Shown piece after piece: positions 27,914 through 37,649 of a DNA stretch of 64,000 nt. The stretch is from Corythoichthys intestinalis (taxonomy: Eukaryota > Chordata > Actinopteri > Syngnathiformes > Syngnathidae). Both the position numbers and the translations under genes were made by a program. The notes beneath the pieces were generated by a model. That model was not told the origin of the DNA, made no database searches, and saw only the letters and a program-made list of their open reading frames with translations. Every line of letters begins with the position of its first letter. The stretch's first letter is position 1. Location of the stretch: NCBI RefSeq assembly GCF_030265065.1, contig NC_080409.1:30080501-30144500 (forward strand), read 5' to 3'.

Positions 27914-28656
27914 TATATCTTTTCATGGGACAACACTGACAAAATGACACTTTGACACAATGAAAAGTAGTCTGTGTGCAGCTTATATAATAGAGGTAAT
28001 TTATTTTCCCTTAAAATATAACCATTAATGTCTAAACCCCTAGCAACAAAAGTGAGTACACCCCTTTGAAAAAACGTACATCCCTAAATGTCCACATTGA
28101 GTGCTCAGACCATACGCCGCACTCTACATCAAATTGGTGTGCATGGCTGTCACCCCAGGAGGAAGCCTCTTCTGAAGACGTAACACAAGAAAGCCTGCAA
28201 ACAGTTTGCTGAAGACATGTCATCAAAGCACACGGATTACTGGAACCATGTCCTATGGTCTGATGAGACGGGCGGACTTTCTTGTGTACCGTCTTTGGAA
28301 GAGGCTTCCTGCTGGGGTGACAGCCATGCACACCAATTTGATGTAGAGTGCGGCGAATGGTCTGAGCACTAACAGGCTGACCCCCCCACCTCTTCAATCT
28401 CTGCAGCAATGCTGACAGCACGACTGTAACGAGTCAAATGACATTTTGGAGGGAAACTCAAATTTGGACATTTACGGATGTACGTTTTTTCTAAGGGGTG
28501 TTGTCACTTTTGTTGCCAGGGGTTTAGATATTAATGGCTAAATTTTGAGTTATTTTGAGGGGAAAATAAATTAACTCTATTGTATAAGCTTCACACAGAC
28601 TACTTGTGATTGTGTCAAAGTGTCATTTTGTCAGTGTTGTCCCATGAAAAGATATA

Positions 28657-30256
28657 CAGTGGGGCAAATAAGTATTTAGTCAACCACTAATTGTGCAAGT
28701 TCTCCCACTTGGAAATATTAGAGAGGCCTGTAATTGTCAACATGGGTAAACCTCAACCATGAGAGACAGAATGTGAAGAAAAAAACCCAGAAAATCACAT
28801 TGTTTGATTTTTAAAGAATTTATTTGCAAATCATAGTGGAAAATAAGTATTTGGTCAATTCCAAAAGTTAAAACCAGTACTTTGTTATGTACCCTTTGTT
28901 GGCAATAACGGAGGCCAAACATTTTCTGTAACCCTTCACTAGCTTTTCACACACTATAGCTAGTATTTTGGCCCATTCCTCCATGCAGATCTCCTATAGT
29001 GCAGTGATGTTTTGGGGCTGTCGTTGGGCAACACGGACTTTCAACTCCCTCCACAGATTTTCTATGGGGTTGAGATCTGGAGACTGGCTAGGCCACTCCA
29101 GGACCTTGAAATGCTTCTTACGAAGCCACTCCTTTGTTGCCCTGGCTGTGTGTTTGGGATCATTGTCATACTGAAAGACCCAGGCATGTCTCATCTTCAA
29201 TGCCCTTGCTGATGGAAGGAGATTCTCACTCAAAATCTCTCAATAAATGGCCCCATTCATTCTTTCCTTTACACAGATCAGTCGTCCTGGTCCCTTTGCA
29301 GAAAAACAGCCCCAAAGCATGATGTTTCCATCCCCATGCTTCATAGTGGGTATGGTGTTCTTCGGATGCAATTCAGTATTCTTTCTCCTCCAAACACGAG
29401 AACCTGTGTTTCTACCAAAAAGTTCTATTTTGGTTTCATCTGACCATAACACATTCTTCCAGTCCTCTTCTGGATCATCCAAATGCTCTCTTGCGAACCG
29501 CAGACGGGCCTGAACGTGTACTAGCTTCAGCAAGGGGACACATCTGGCAGTGCAGGATTTGAGTCTCTGGCGGCCCATTGTGTTACTGATAGTAGCCTTT
29601 GTTACTGTGGTCCCAGCTCTCTGTAGGTCATTCACTAGGTCCCCCCGTGTGGTTCTGGGATTTTTGCTCACCGTTCTTGTTATCATTTTGACGCCACGCG
29701 GTGAGATCTTGCATGGAGCCCAGATCGAGGGAGATTATCAGTGGTCTTGTATGTCTTCCATTTTCTAATAATTGCTCCCACAGTTGATTTCTTTACACCA
29801 AGTGTTTTACCTATTGCAGATTCAGTCTTCCCAGCCTGGTGCAGGTCTACAATTTTGTCTCTGGTGTCCTTCGACAGCTCTTTGGTCTTGGCCATAGTGG
29901 AGATTGGAGTGTGACTGACTGAGCTTGTGGACAGTTGTCTTTTATACCGATAATGAGTTAAAACAGGTGCCATTAATACAGGTAACGAGTGGAACCTCGT
30001 TAGACCTCATTAGAAGAAGTTAGACCTCTTTGACAGCCAGAAATCTTGCTTGTTTGTAGCTAACCAAATACCTATTTTCCACTCTAATTTGCAAATAAAT
30101 TCTTTAAAAATCAAACAATGTGATTTTCTGGGGTTTTTTCTTCACATTCTGTCTCTCATGGTTGATGTTTACCCATATTGACAATTACAGGCCTCTCTAA
30201 TCAAGTAGGAGAACTTGCACAATTGGTGGTTGACTAAATACTTATTTGCCCCACTG
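28657..30256 (-). mobile_element. Tc1-like transposon copy C, near full length
   Basis: The termini CAGTGGGGCAAATAAGTATT and AATACTTATTTGCCCCACTG are flanked by TA (28655-28656, 30257-30258). On the minus strand the transposase runs from [20 protein letters not shown] (start about 29894) to the C-terminal SVIANKG region near 28900. The frame at 29240-29686 holds the [20 protein letters not shown] block and that at 28994-29233 holds [15 protein letters not shown] and [14 protein letters not shown], so all three catalytic acidic positions are readable. Frame breaks between the three open pieces make it inactive. At 1600 bp it is the best-preserved copy of its family here. Confidence 0.9.
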
Positions 30257-31208
30257 TACTTAAATATCTGCAGAAATGCAAGGGGTGTACTCACTTTTGA
30301 GATACACTGTAGATTATGAGTCATGTTTAGCCTTTTCCATTTTCTAAAAATTGCTGACACTGTTGATTTATTCTCACCAAGCTGCTTTCCAATTGCCCCA
30401 GAGCCTTTTCCAGCTTTGTGGAGCTCAACAATCATTTCTCTGGTGTCTTTCAAAAGCTCTCTGGTCTTGTCCATGGTAGCAGTTGGATGATGACTGACTG
30501 TGGGGTGCACAGGTGACAATATTGAACTCAAACAGGTGGTGAGTGGTTACTCAATGGGTAAAGGTGGACTTTTTTTTAAGGTAGACTGACAAATCTTTGA
30601 GTGTCATAATTATTGCTGATTCTCAGGGGTTCCAATACTTATGAACCCCAGTAAATTATAAATTCTTTTTAAAAAAAAAACTACAATGTGATTTCTCCAT
30701 TTTTTTAAAGATCCTTTTCTGTATGAGTAGAAATGCATCTATTATTGAAATTTCAGATCTCTACCTATTTTCTAAGTGGGTTGACTTGCAAAATCACCAG
30801 GGGTGCAAATACTTCTGCTCTTCACTGTATGTATGGAGATCATATGTGCAACTTTTGCTAACTTGGGCACTATACAAACGTGCTATCATTATGACCTTTC
30901 CGAATTTTTGTTGCATTTAAGCGTAGCCAAACTTACTGTTTATAGTATTAGCCACAGTCGTTTGTCTTTGATGAACTCTATTGTTTTGTTTTGGGGGTTT
31001 TTTTAATCTGAGTTTTGAGTAATTACTGGTTCTGGGTTATGTTCTTAGCTGCCATATTTTTTGTTGGCTTGAAAATGGCACCAAGTGGGCTCATTTTCAC
31101 TTAACACTGTATTTGCGCTTCCGATATTCTCACACAAATTAAAAAAAAGAAAAAAAAAAGGAAGTGATGACCACTAACTTTCACAAAGACAGGTGCACTG
31201 GCAGCTTT

Positions 31209-31216
31209 ATTTGCAT
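31209..31216 (+). promoter_or_regulatory. Ig octamer ATTTGCAT of V1
   Basis: A perfect ATTTGCAT in the light-chain orientation lies 87 bp before the V1 start codon. Octamer sites bound by Oct-1/Oct-2 are the defining element of Ig V promoters. Confidence 0.9.
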
Positions 31217-31302
31217 GTGTCTCTGCGCTTGGCTTCTCCGCTACATCTTCATAAGTCTGCAGAACTTTCTTCACACACACGCCACTCGCAACCTGAGTCA
31301 GG

Positions 31303-31754
31303 ATGTGGTCTTCCGTACACGTACTTGTTCTTTGGGCTCTGCTGATTCAGGGTAAGACTCTTTGAATAAAGTAAACGTCCTACGTATGTTTGTCACTGAT
31401 TTTTCATTTCAGTGGAAGTTTCTTTCATTTATGACAACCATCTTATTTCAGGATGCTCAGGTGCTTCTTTTCTAAGGCAAACGGACAGAATCAAGCCCGT
31501 CTCTCTCGGAGGGACGGTGACCATCGGCGCCAAGGGGAGTTCAGACATTGATTGGCGTCTCAGTTGGTACCAACTGAAACCTGGGCAGCCTCCAAAACTG
31601 CTCATCTACTTGGCAGATAGTCTCGCCTCTGGAACGCCATCTCGATTCAGTGGCCAACGATCCGGTTCCGACTACACCCTGACCATTAATGGTGTCCAGG
31701 CCGAAGACGTGGCCGATTACTACTGTCTTGGCTATCATGCCGGCGGAGCGTACA
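31303..31754 (+). CDS. IgL V segment V1 (leader 31303-31351, V exon 31452-31754)
   Basis: The leader encodes [16 protein letters not shown], ends G and is followed by GTAAGA. A TTTCAG acceptor at 31451 opens the V exon in phase 1. The V region reads [20 protein letters not shown] at its start, [17 protein letters not shown] in FR2, [20 protein letters not shown] in FR3 and [18 protein letters not shown] at the FR3/CDR3 end. All V hallmarks are present except the first cysteine: [10 protein letters not shown] has Ala at that place. The extra Cys of V1 is near the signal-peptide end and may be cleaved off. No J or C lies to its left. It would have to join J1-C1 by inverting the DNA between them. 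It is the most divergent of the five V segments (leader, FR2 Leu, Asn in FR3). Confidence 0.93.
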
Positions 31755-31782
31755 CACAGTGATTTAGAGGCGTACAAAAACT
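31755..31782 (+). other. V1 recombination signal, 12-bp spacer
   Basis: Heptamer CACAGTG (31755-31761), a 12-bp spacer and nonamer ACAAAAACT (31774-31782): a consensus-grade heptamer and a good nonamer. The 12-bp spacer on the V side is the kappa-type arrangement. Confidence 0.95.
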
Positions 31783-32402
31783 TTTGACTTTGAGAGAAGT
31801 GAAACTGGCCTCTGACAAGGTGGATGGGGCAGAAGACACTAAATGATAAGCATGAGAGGTCCTCAAGCAGAATATTCAAGATACTAAAGATGACACAGTA
31901 TTTTTATATTTTTCAGTCATTCATCTTTTGTGCTGTGTGTCCTCATTTTATTTGAAATAACTTCAGAAATTCATGTCTTTCGTGTTTTGTTTTGTTTTTT
32001 AAATCTGTGATTATGTATGTCTTCATTTGCTCAAGGAGTGAACTTTTGAATGTTAATATGAGTATAGGGTTAAAATTTTTATTATATATATTTTTTGGGG
32101 GGGGGTATTTATGTATTTATTTTTTAATAAAAACTACAGTTTATAATTGATATTTTCTTTTACATACTGTGTGCTTTATTATTAAGGCATAATTAAGCCT
32201 TTATAGGGAACTCATTTAAACCATTGGCTGCCATTGATGAAACTTTTTAATGCTGTTTCCATAAAACTGCATTTTAATGATAATTTTGGCTATTATTTCA
32301 CTTGATTGTGAAAAGAGCAACATGGCAGTTATTAGGTAAAGTAAGCACCAAAAATCTCTGATTACAATGGAATTCAGATTAATTTAGTATTTTTATTTTT
32401 AA

Positions 32403-32605
32403 GTACCAACTCATTGGCTGCCATTGTTGGCAATAGACGTTCCATCTAATTTGACTGCGGGGCTGGCAGTGGCTCCCACACTCCTCAGTCAAATTGGATT
32501 TGACGTCTATCGCCAACAATGCCAGTGAAACATGATCACTCAATGCCAATCTTCCCAGTTGAAATGGATTTGGATGTCTTTAACTGTTAATGGCAGTGAG
32601 TTCAC
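32403..32605. repeat. TGCCATTGAC-family hairpin repeat in V-C spacer of unit 1
   Basis: The left half is ACTCATTGGCTGCCATTG with AATAGACGTTCCATCTAATT. The right half is CAGTCAAATTGGATTTGACG with CAATGCCAGTG and ATGGCAGTGAGTT. Equivalents sit at the same place in unit 2 (36753-36950), unit 3 (42705-42900) and unit 4 (48200-48395), so this insertion predates the duplication of the array. The rest of the 1.7 kb V-C spacer holds nothing I recognise. Confidence 0.7.
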
Positions 32606-33445
32606 AAAATAATCCGAAAATATCATAATATTGTTATACTGTATATATTTACACAACGGAAACAAAATTAGCATAAAATGTCCAGCGGGAGCAAAACTTT
32701 CAAGAAAATTCCAATCAAAATAGCCTAATTCATCACATTGGATTTTTTTTCAATATAAATTTATTTATATAAAACTAAATACGGTATTGAAATTCTACAG
32801 TATGTTACATTAATTTCAACATGTTGCCAGCTTTCGACCCCTGAGATAATGGAGTTCCATCTAGTTTAATGTAGTGTAAAAGCTGAGAAATGCAACAGAA
32901 TTTAGTCTAAATTTGAACTTCTTGTCCATGACATATTAAATGATATATTTTTTAATTTGCTGAAGACAAATAAAAACTGTTCCGAGAGCCGCAGTTGGCC
33001 TGCAGGCCGTAGTTTGGACACCGATGATACTATAAAAGAACATTTTGTATGCAATATCTACCTAATGCATGGTGAATATAATTCTATTTTATTTTATCCA
33101 CTCTTAATTTTTAATTAAATTACACTTACTGTCATTTTCAAGATCAAACCATTTTTATGACGTTTTACGTCAATGCTTGTACTTTTTTTTGTTTTTCAAG
33201 TGATAGTTGTTTATCTGTATTTACTGTATGTACTGTATGTAAAGCATATTAAGATGTTTTCAATGAGGCTATTCTTCTTACTCAAGGGCAAACTAAATAA
33301 AGGCTACATGTCACAAACACTGTGTTATTGTTATATTGTCTTTTCTGCCTAACTAGAGCTGAGCAATAATTTTTCTTGTTACCCAATTTCCTTTTTCAAA
33401 TGTTCAATAAGCACGTGCTATAGACTGTTGTTGATATTCATACAT

Positions 33446-33451
33446 TTTATT
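33446..33451 (-). terminator. Polyadenylation signal AATAAA after C1
   Basis: AATAAA on the minus strand lies 33 nt beyond the C1 stop codon, implying a very short 3' UTR. Confidence 0.7.
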
Positions 33452-33483
33452 TCACAATGCTTCAACTTAACGGTAACACTCTC

Positions 33484-33809
33484 TCAGCAGTGTCCTGGGT
33501 CCGGCAGGGTTTGCGTGACAGGGTTGTGTCCTTCCAGACTGGCCTCGCAGCTCACCGGCAGAGCTTTGCTCCACTGGTCAGCAGGGAGGATCAAGGTGCT
33601 GGTCCAGCGGTAAAGACCGTCCCCTCCTGCCTCTTCTGGGAGGCTGTGCGATACCCCCGAGGCACTGGAGGCGCCGCCCACCTTCCAGCCCAGGGTCCAG
33701 GTTGAGGGGAAGCCCCCGCTGGCCACGCAGGCGGCTGTGGCACTGCCCGACTGCAGCTGCTCTCTTGAGGGCGGGAAGACAGTCAGCGTGGGCCGACGCA
33801 CCTCACCCG
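33484..33809 (-). CDS. IgL constant-region exon C1
   Basis: On the minus strand a CTGTCCACACAG acceptor is followed by CGGGTGAGGTG; the first two bases complete the Ser codon begun by J. The domain reads GEVRRPTLTVFPPSREQLQS at its start, ATAACVASGGFPSTWTLGWK with the first Ig-fold Cys and Trp, and ALPVSCEASLEGHNPVTQTL with the second Cys. It ends DPGHC and a stop, the terminal Cys being the usual bond to the heavy chain. At 107 codons it has the standard C1-set length and is most like teleost kappa-type (L1) chains. J1 lies 1.4 kb upstream in transcription sense. Its protein is identical to that of C2. Confidence 0.95.
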
Positions 33810-34432
33810 CTGTGTGGACAGGACAGGATTAGGACAAGAACACAACACGATGTTTAAAAAATGATGCCAAAAAAATGAAAGATATTTCTGTGTCCATGTC
33901 ATATGGAAGCCCAAAACCCATTGCCACATATAAAAAATGTTTTACAATAAAGCTACAGTATGTTCTTAAGGTCTTTTTTTATCCAATTTTTGTTATGGAC
34001 CAATACATCTGCCAACAAGGGCTACCAAGATGAATCGTCTAATCCACAAATATATTGATAGTTGATCATACAACGTTTCGAGACATTGTTGAAGATTCTT
34101 AAACTTTCTAAATCCTCATTTTTGAGCTTCAAAGACTTTCTCAGTTGAATTGGACGTCTATTCCCGTCAATGGCGGACAAAGAGTTCAGCAATGTGAGGT
34201 CACAAGATATTTATGAAACAAAGCAGAACAAAAATTTTTGAATTCTCCCAGCACAAAATACACACGAACAACACTTATGTAAATTCATGACTGCATTCTT
34301 ATTAATTTTTATTAATATATTACAATTTGTTTGAATTTATTGTTTGGAAGTTTTGTATTTTCTAATTGATTTGATTTATAATTATTAATACAGAATTTTT
34401 TTTTAATTACTCGTGGCAATTTTTTAGTTTGC

Positions 34433-34453
34433 GGGGGGGGGGGGGGGGGGGGG
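34433..34453. repeat. Poly-G run of 21
   Basis: Twenty-one consecutive G lie in the C1-J1 intron. Units 2 and 3 have T runs at the matching place, so this is unit-specific slippage. Confidence 0.9.
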
Positions 34454-34749
34454 TTATTATTCCTTTTTATTTACTATTTTATTTTCCCAAAATTGATCTT
34501 TCAATTAATTCATTCATTTAATTTTAAATTATTTAAGTATATTTTTTAATGGCCTTCGCAAAAGACGTGCAGCAACACTAACACTACAATTGGATGTCAA
34601 ATGGGCTCTACAAAATATTGTCCCACAGACTATACTTGGTCCCAGGGTCCGAGGTTTGAGACCCGTCGTATATGAATGTACAGTAATAAAAACATTTAAG
34701 AAAAAAAAAAACATAATTTGTGCGTGAAATAGTTAATCATGACAGCCAT

Positions 34750-34880
34750 AGTTTCTCTGCCCTCGACGGCAACAGATGTCAAATCCATTTTGACCGGGAC
34801 GGCTGGCAACCATTGATCGCTCCCAGTCAAAATGGATTGGGCGTCTTTTGCCGTCAATGGCAGGCAGGCAATGAGTTAAA
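34750..34880. repeat. TGCCATTGAC-family hairpin repeat in J-C intron of unit 1
   Basis: CGACGGCAACAGATGTCAAA and CATTTTGACCGGGACGGC face GTCAAAATGGATTGGGCG and GCCGTCAATGGCAGGC. The same repeat is at 40705-40835 (unit 2), 46010-46110 (unit 3) and 54080-54180 (unit 4), so it is older than the array. Confidence 0.7.
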
Positions 34881-35190
34881 TATTTATATGGCTTAGCAGA
34901 CATAATGACACTTCGAAAGAAAACATTACGACAATGTGGCCCCTAACAAAGATGAGTTTGACGCTTCTGATCTTGAAATAAATTTGTTCAATTTGTTCCA
35001 TTATGACAATGGGTTTTTTTTTCCTCTCTAAAGTAAGAGCACAGATGTAATAGGCTAATCATTTTAAATGTTATGAATTGGTTGAGAAACGTGGATCTTA
35101 ATGACTGTCAAAAAAGTGGATGGAAAACATGGAATTTTTGGTACAAAACAACATAAGAACACAAAAATTAATGAAATGATGGTTACTTAC

Positions 35191-35228
35191 AGCCGAGGAT
35201 GAGCTTGGTTCCTCCGCCGAAACTGTAC
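35191..35228 (-). CDS. IgL J segment J1
   Basis: The 38 nt on the minus strand encode YSFGGGTKLILG plus one base, followed by the donor GTAAGTAAC. The FGGGTKL motif is the J hallmark (F-G-x-G bulge). The phase-1 end fits the C1 exon. Confidence 0.95.
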
Positions 35229-35267
35229 CACGGTGATGCAAAGCGGTGAGATGGCAGTGCAAAAACC
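35229..35267 (-). other. J1 recombination signal, 23-bp spacer
   Basis: Read on the minus strand: nonamer GGTTTTTGC, exactly 23 bp, heptamer CACCGTG next to J. The heptamer differs from CACTGTG at one base, outside the CAC that contacts the coding end. It pairs with the 12-bp V signals under the 12/23 rule. Confidence 0.93.
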
Positions 35268-35523
35268 TCGTCACCTGTTCATCGCCGACATTTCGCGGAC
35301 GGTTCCTCTCCATCGGTATGTGTAAAGTCAGTTGAGGGTCTTGTGGGACTGGTCACTACTGAATATGGATGTTCCAAGTGTCTAGGTGTCCACTATACGT
35401 CTATTTTTTGCGAAATACAGAAAGACCAATAGCCTTAGATTGATGTGAAGGGGTCCAAAAAGTCCCAAAAAACAGGAAACGGTAGCCTCTCACTTTCACA
35501 AAGGCAGGTGCGCCTTCAGCTTT

Positions 35524-35531
35524 ATTTGCAT
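35524..35531 (+). promoter_or_regulatory. Ig octamer ATTTGCAT of V2
   Basis: A perfect octamer lies 86 bp before the V2 start codon, between J1 and V2, within the DNA that inverts on joining. A TATA-like CATAAG follows at about 35568. Confidence 0.9.
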
Positions 35532-35616
35532 GAGGTACTGCGCTTGGCCGCTCCGCTGCTTCTTCATAAGTCTGTACGACCACCTACACACAAAGTCCAC
35601 TTGCATCCGATTCAGA

Positions 35617-36067
35617 ATGTGGTCGCCTGCATTGGTGCTCGTCCTTTGGACTCTGTTGATCCCAGGTGAGACTTTTAAATGTTACTGGAAGAACGTACGA
35701 GAAAATCAACTTACTGCCAGTTCTTTGCTGACTTCACCACAATACTTTGTGTCGTTTCTTTCAGGATTGTTCGGTGAGTCTTTCCTTAGGCAGACAGACA
35801 GATTTAAGTCCGTCTCTCTCGGCGGGACGGTGACCATCGGCGCCAAGGGGAGTTCAGACATTGGTTGGGATCTCAGTTGGTACCAAGTGAAACCTGGGCA
35901 GCCTCCAAAACTGCTCATCTACGCTGCAGATGCTCTCTTCTCTGGAACGCCTTCTAGATTCAGTGGCCAACAATCTGGCTCTGACTACACTCTGACCATC
36001 AGTGGTGTCCAGGCCGAAGACGTGGCCGATTACTACTGTCTCGGCAATCATGGCGGTGGAGTGTTCA
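35617..36067 (+). CDS. IgL V segment V2 (leader 35617-35665, V exon 35765-36067)
   Basis: The leader [16 protein letters not shown] ends with GTGAGA, and the V exon opens after TCTTTCAG. Counting from Met1: T38 V39 T40 I41 G42 A43 K44, then W55 and C108. The distances A43-W55 (12) and A43-C108 (65) are exactly those of Kabat Cys23-Trp35 and Cys23-Cys88, so Ala43 occupies the first-cysteine position. FR2 is [17 protein letters not shown]3 [20 protein letters not shown], and the end [18 protein letters not shown]. The frame is open to the heptamer. J1 lies 0.39 kb to the left in opposite orientation. Inverting 35229-36067 (839 bp) would join them, with C1 downstream. Confidence 0.95.
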
Positions 36068-36095
36068 CACAGTGATTCAGAGGCGTACAAAAACC
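36068..36095 (+). other. V2 recombination signal, 12-bp spacer
   Basis: Consensus heptamer CACAGTG, a 12-bp spacer, and the consensus nonamer ACAAAAACC at 36087-36095. Confidence 0.96.
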
Positions 36096-37649
36096 TTTGA
36101 CTCTGAGAGAAGTGAAACTGGCCTCTGAGAAAGTGGCAGGGGCAGAAGACACTAAATGATAAGCATGAGCGGTCCTCAAGCAGAATATTCGAGATACTAA
36201 AGATGACACAGTATTTTTATATTTTTCATTCATTCATCTTCCGTGCCTCATTTTATTTGAAATAACTTCAGAAATTCATCTTTCATGTTTTTTTTTTTTT
36301 TGTGTTTTTTTTTTTATATCTGTGATTATATGTTTTCATTTGATCGAGGAGTAAACTTTTACATGTTAATATGAGTATGTGGTTAAAAATGTTATTATAT
36401 TTTTTTTTGGGGGGGGGGGGCGATGTATTTATGAATTTATTTTTTTAATAAAAACTAAATGTAAATTAACATAAGTGTGAATCTATCATTTTATAATTGT
36501 ATTTTCTTTTCCATACTGTGTGCTTTATTATTAAGGCATAATTAAGCCTTTATAGGGGACTCATTTAAACCATTGGCTGCCATTGACGAAACTTTTTAAT
36601 GCTGTTTCCATAAACCTGCTTTTTAATGATAATTTTGGCTATCATTTCCCATGATTGTGAAAAGAGCAACATGACAGTTATTTGGTCAGGTAAGCACCAA
36701 AAACTTCAAAGTACAATACAATTCAGATTCATTTTTATTTTTATTTTTAAGTACTGACTCATTGGCTGCCATTGACGGCAATAGACGTCCCATCTAATTT
36801 GACTGCATGGCTGGCAGTGGCTCCCAGGCCCCTGAGTCAAATTGGATTGGATGTCTATCGCCGTCAATGCCAGTGAAACATGATTACTCAATGCCAGTCT
36901 TCCCAGTTGAAATGGATTCGATGTCTCTAACTGTTAATGGCAGTGAGTTCACAAAATAATCCCAAAATATCATAATATTGTGAAAATGCATCTGTATATA
37001 TTTACTCAATGGAAACAAAATTAGCAGAAAATGTCCAGCGAGAGCAAAAATTTCAAGAAAATTCCAATCAAGATAGCCTAATTTATCACATTGGATTTTT
37101 TTTCAATTTATTTACATAAAACTAAATACAGTATTGAAATTCTACAGTTTGTTACATTAATTTCAACATGTTGTCAGCTTTCGACACCTGAGCTAATGGA
37201 GTTCCATCTGGTTTAATCTAGTGTAAAAGCTGAGAAGTACAACGGAATGTAGTAGTCTAATTTAAACTTCTTGTCCATGACATATTAAATGATATATTTT
37301 TTAATTTGCTTCGGACCAATAAACACTGAGCCAAAAGCCGCAGTTGGCCCGCAGGCCGTAGTTTGGACACCAATGATACAATAAAATAACATTTCATATG
37401 CAATATATACACCTAAGGCATGGTGAATATAATTCTATCTTATTTTATTCAATCTTAATTTTTAATTACACTTACTGTAATTTTCAAGATGAAACGATTT
37501 TTATGACGTTTTACGTCAATACTTGTACTGTACTTTTTTTTTCAAGAGATAGTTGTTTATCTGTATTTACTGTATGTGCTGTATATGTAAAGCATATTAA
37601 GATTTCATCAATGAAGCTATTCTTCTTATTCAAGGAAAAACTAAATATA

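Larger units (their letters stand above)
27016..30309. mobile_element. Tc1-like fold-back element E1 with two insertions
   Basis: The left terminus CAGTGTATCACAAAAGTGAG and the right terminus CTCACTTTTGAGATACACTG are inverted and TA-flanked. After removing the two insertions, the two halves remain inverted repeats of each other far inside. TACACCCCTTTGAAAAAACG (about 28060) faces CGTTTTTTCTAAGGGGTGT (about 28485), and two opposite copies of a transposase piece (CTACATCAAATTGGTGTGCA and its complement) meet near 28240-28290. Net length is about 0.85 kb. It sits inside element F. Confidence 0.75.
25160..30827 (-). mobile_element. Outer Tc1-like element F, split by nested insertions
   Basis: The left terminus CAGTGAGGAGCCGAGGTATT, with TGCACCCCTTGTGATTTTGC, and the right terminus GGTGCAAATACTTCTGCTCT, ending TCACTG, are inverted and TA-flanked (25158-25159, 30828-30829). 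On the minus strand near 30310-30515 the transposase start is visible ([40 protein letters not shown]). The catalytic half is missing; its place is taken by other elements. It is the oldest layer of the nest. Confidence 0.75.
31160..35474. repeat. IgL tandem unit 1 (V1 - C1 - J1)
   Basis: Homology with the next units begins just upstream of the V1 octamer and runs to the matching point before V2. At 4.3 kb and without recognisable insertions, this is the basic unit length of the array. Order and strands: V plus, C minus, J minus. Confidence 0.85.

Noticed and set aside
29240-29686. Possibility that Tc1 copy C encodes an active transposase
   Set aside because: Its coding region is split into several frames, so it is a fossil despite readable catalytic motifs.
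30830-31150. Search for a J or C segment left of V1
   Set aside because: No FGGG-type J, 23-bp signal or Ig constant frame is present; array homology starts only at about 31160.
31541-31879. Minus-strand ORFs over the V exons (also 35854, 41808, 47271, 55156)
   Set aside because: Antisense shadows of the V exons, which are defined on the plus strand by leader, splice sites and recombination signals.
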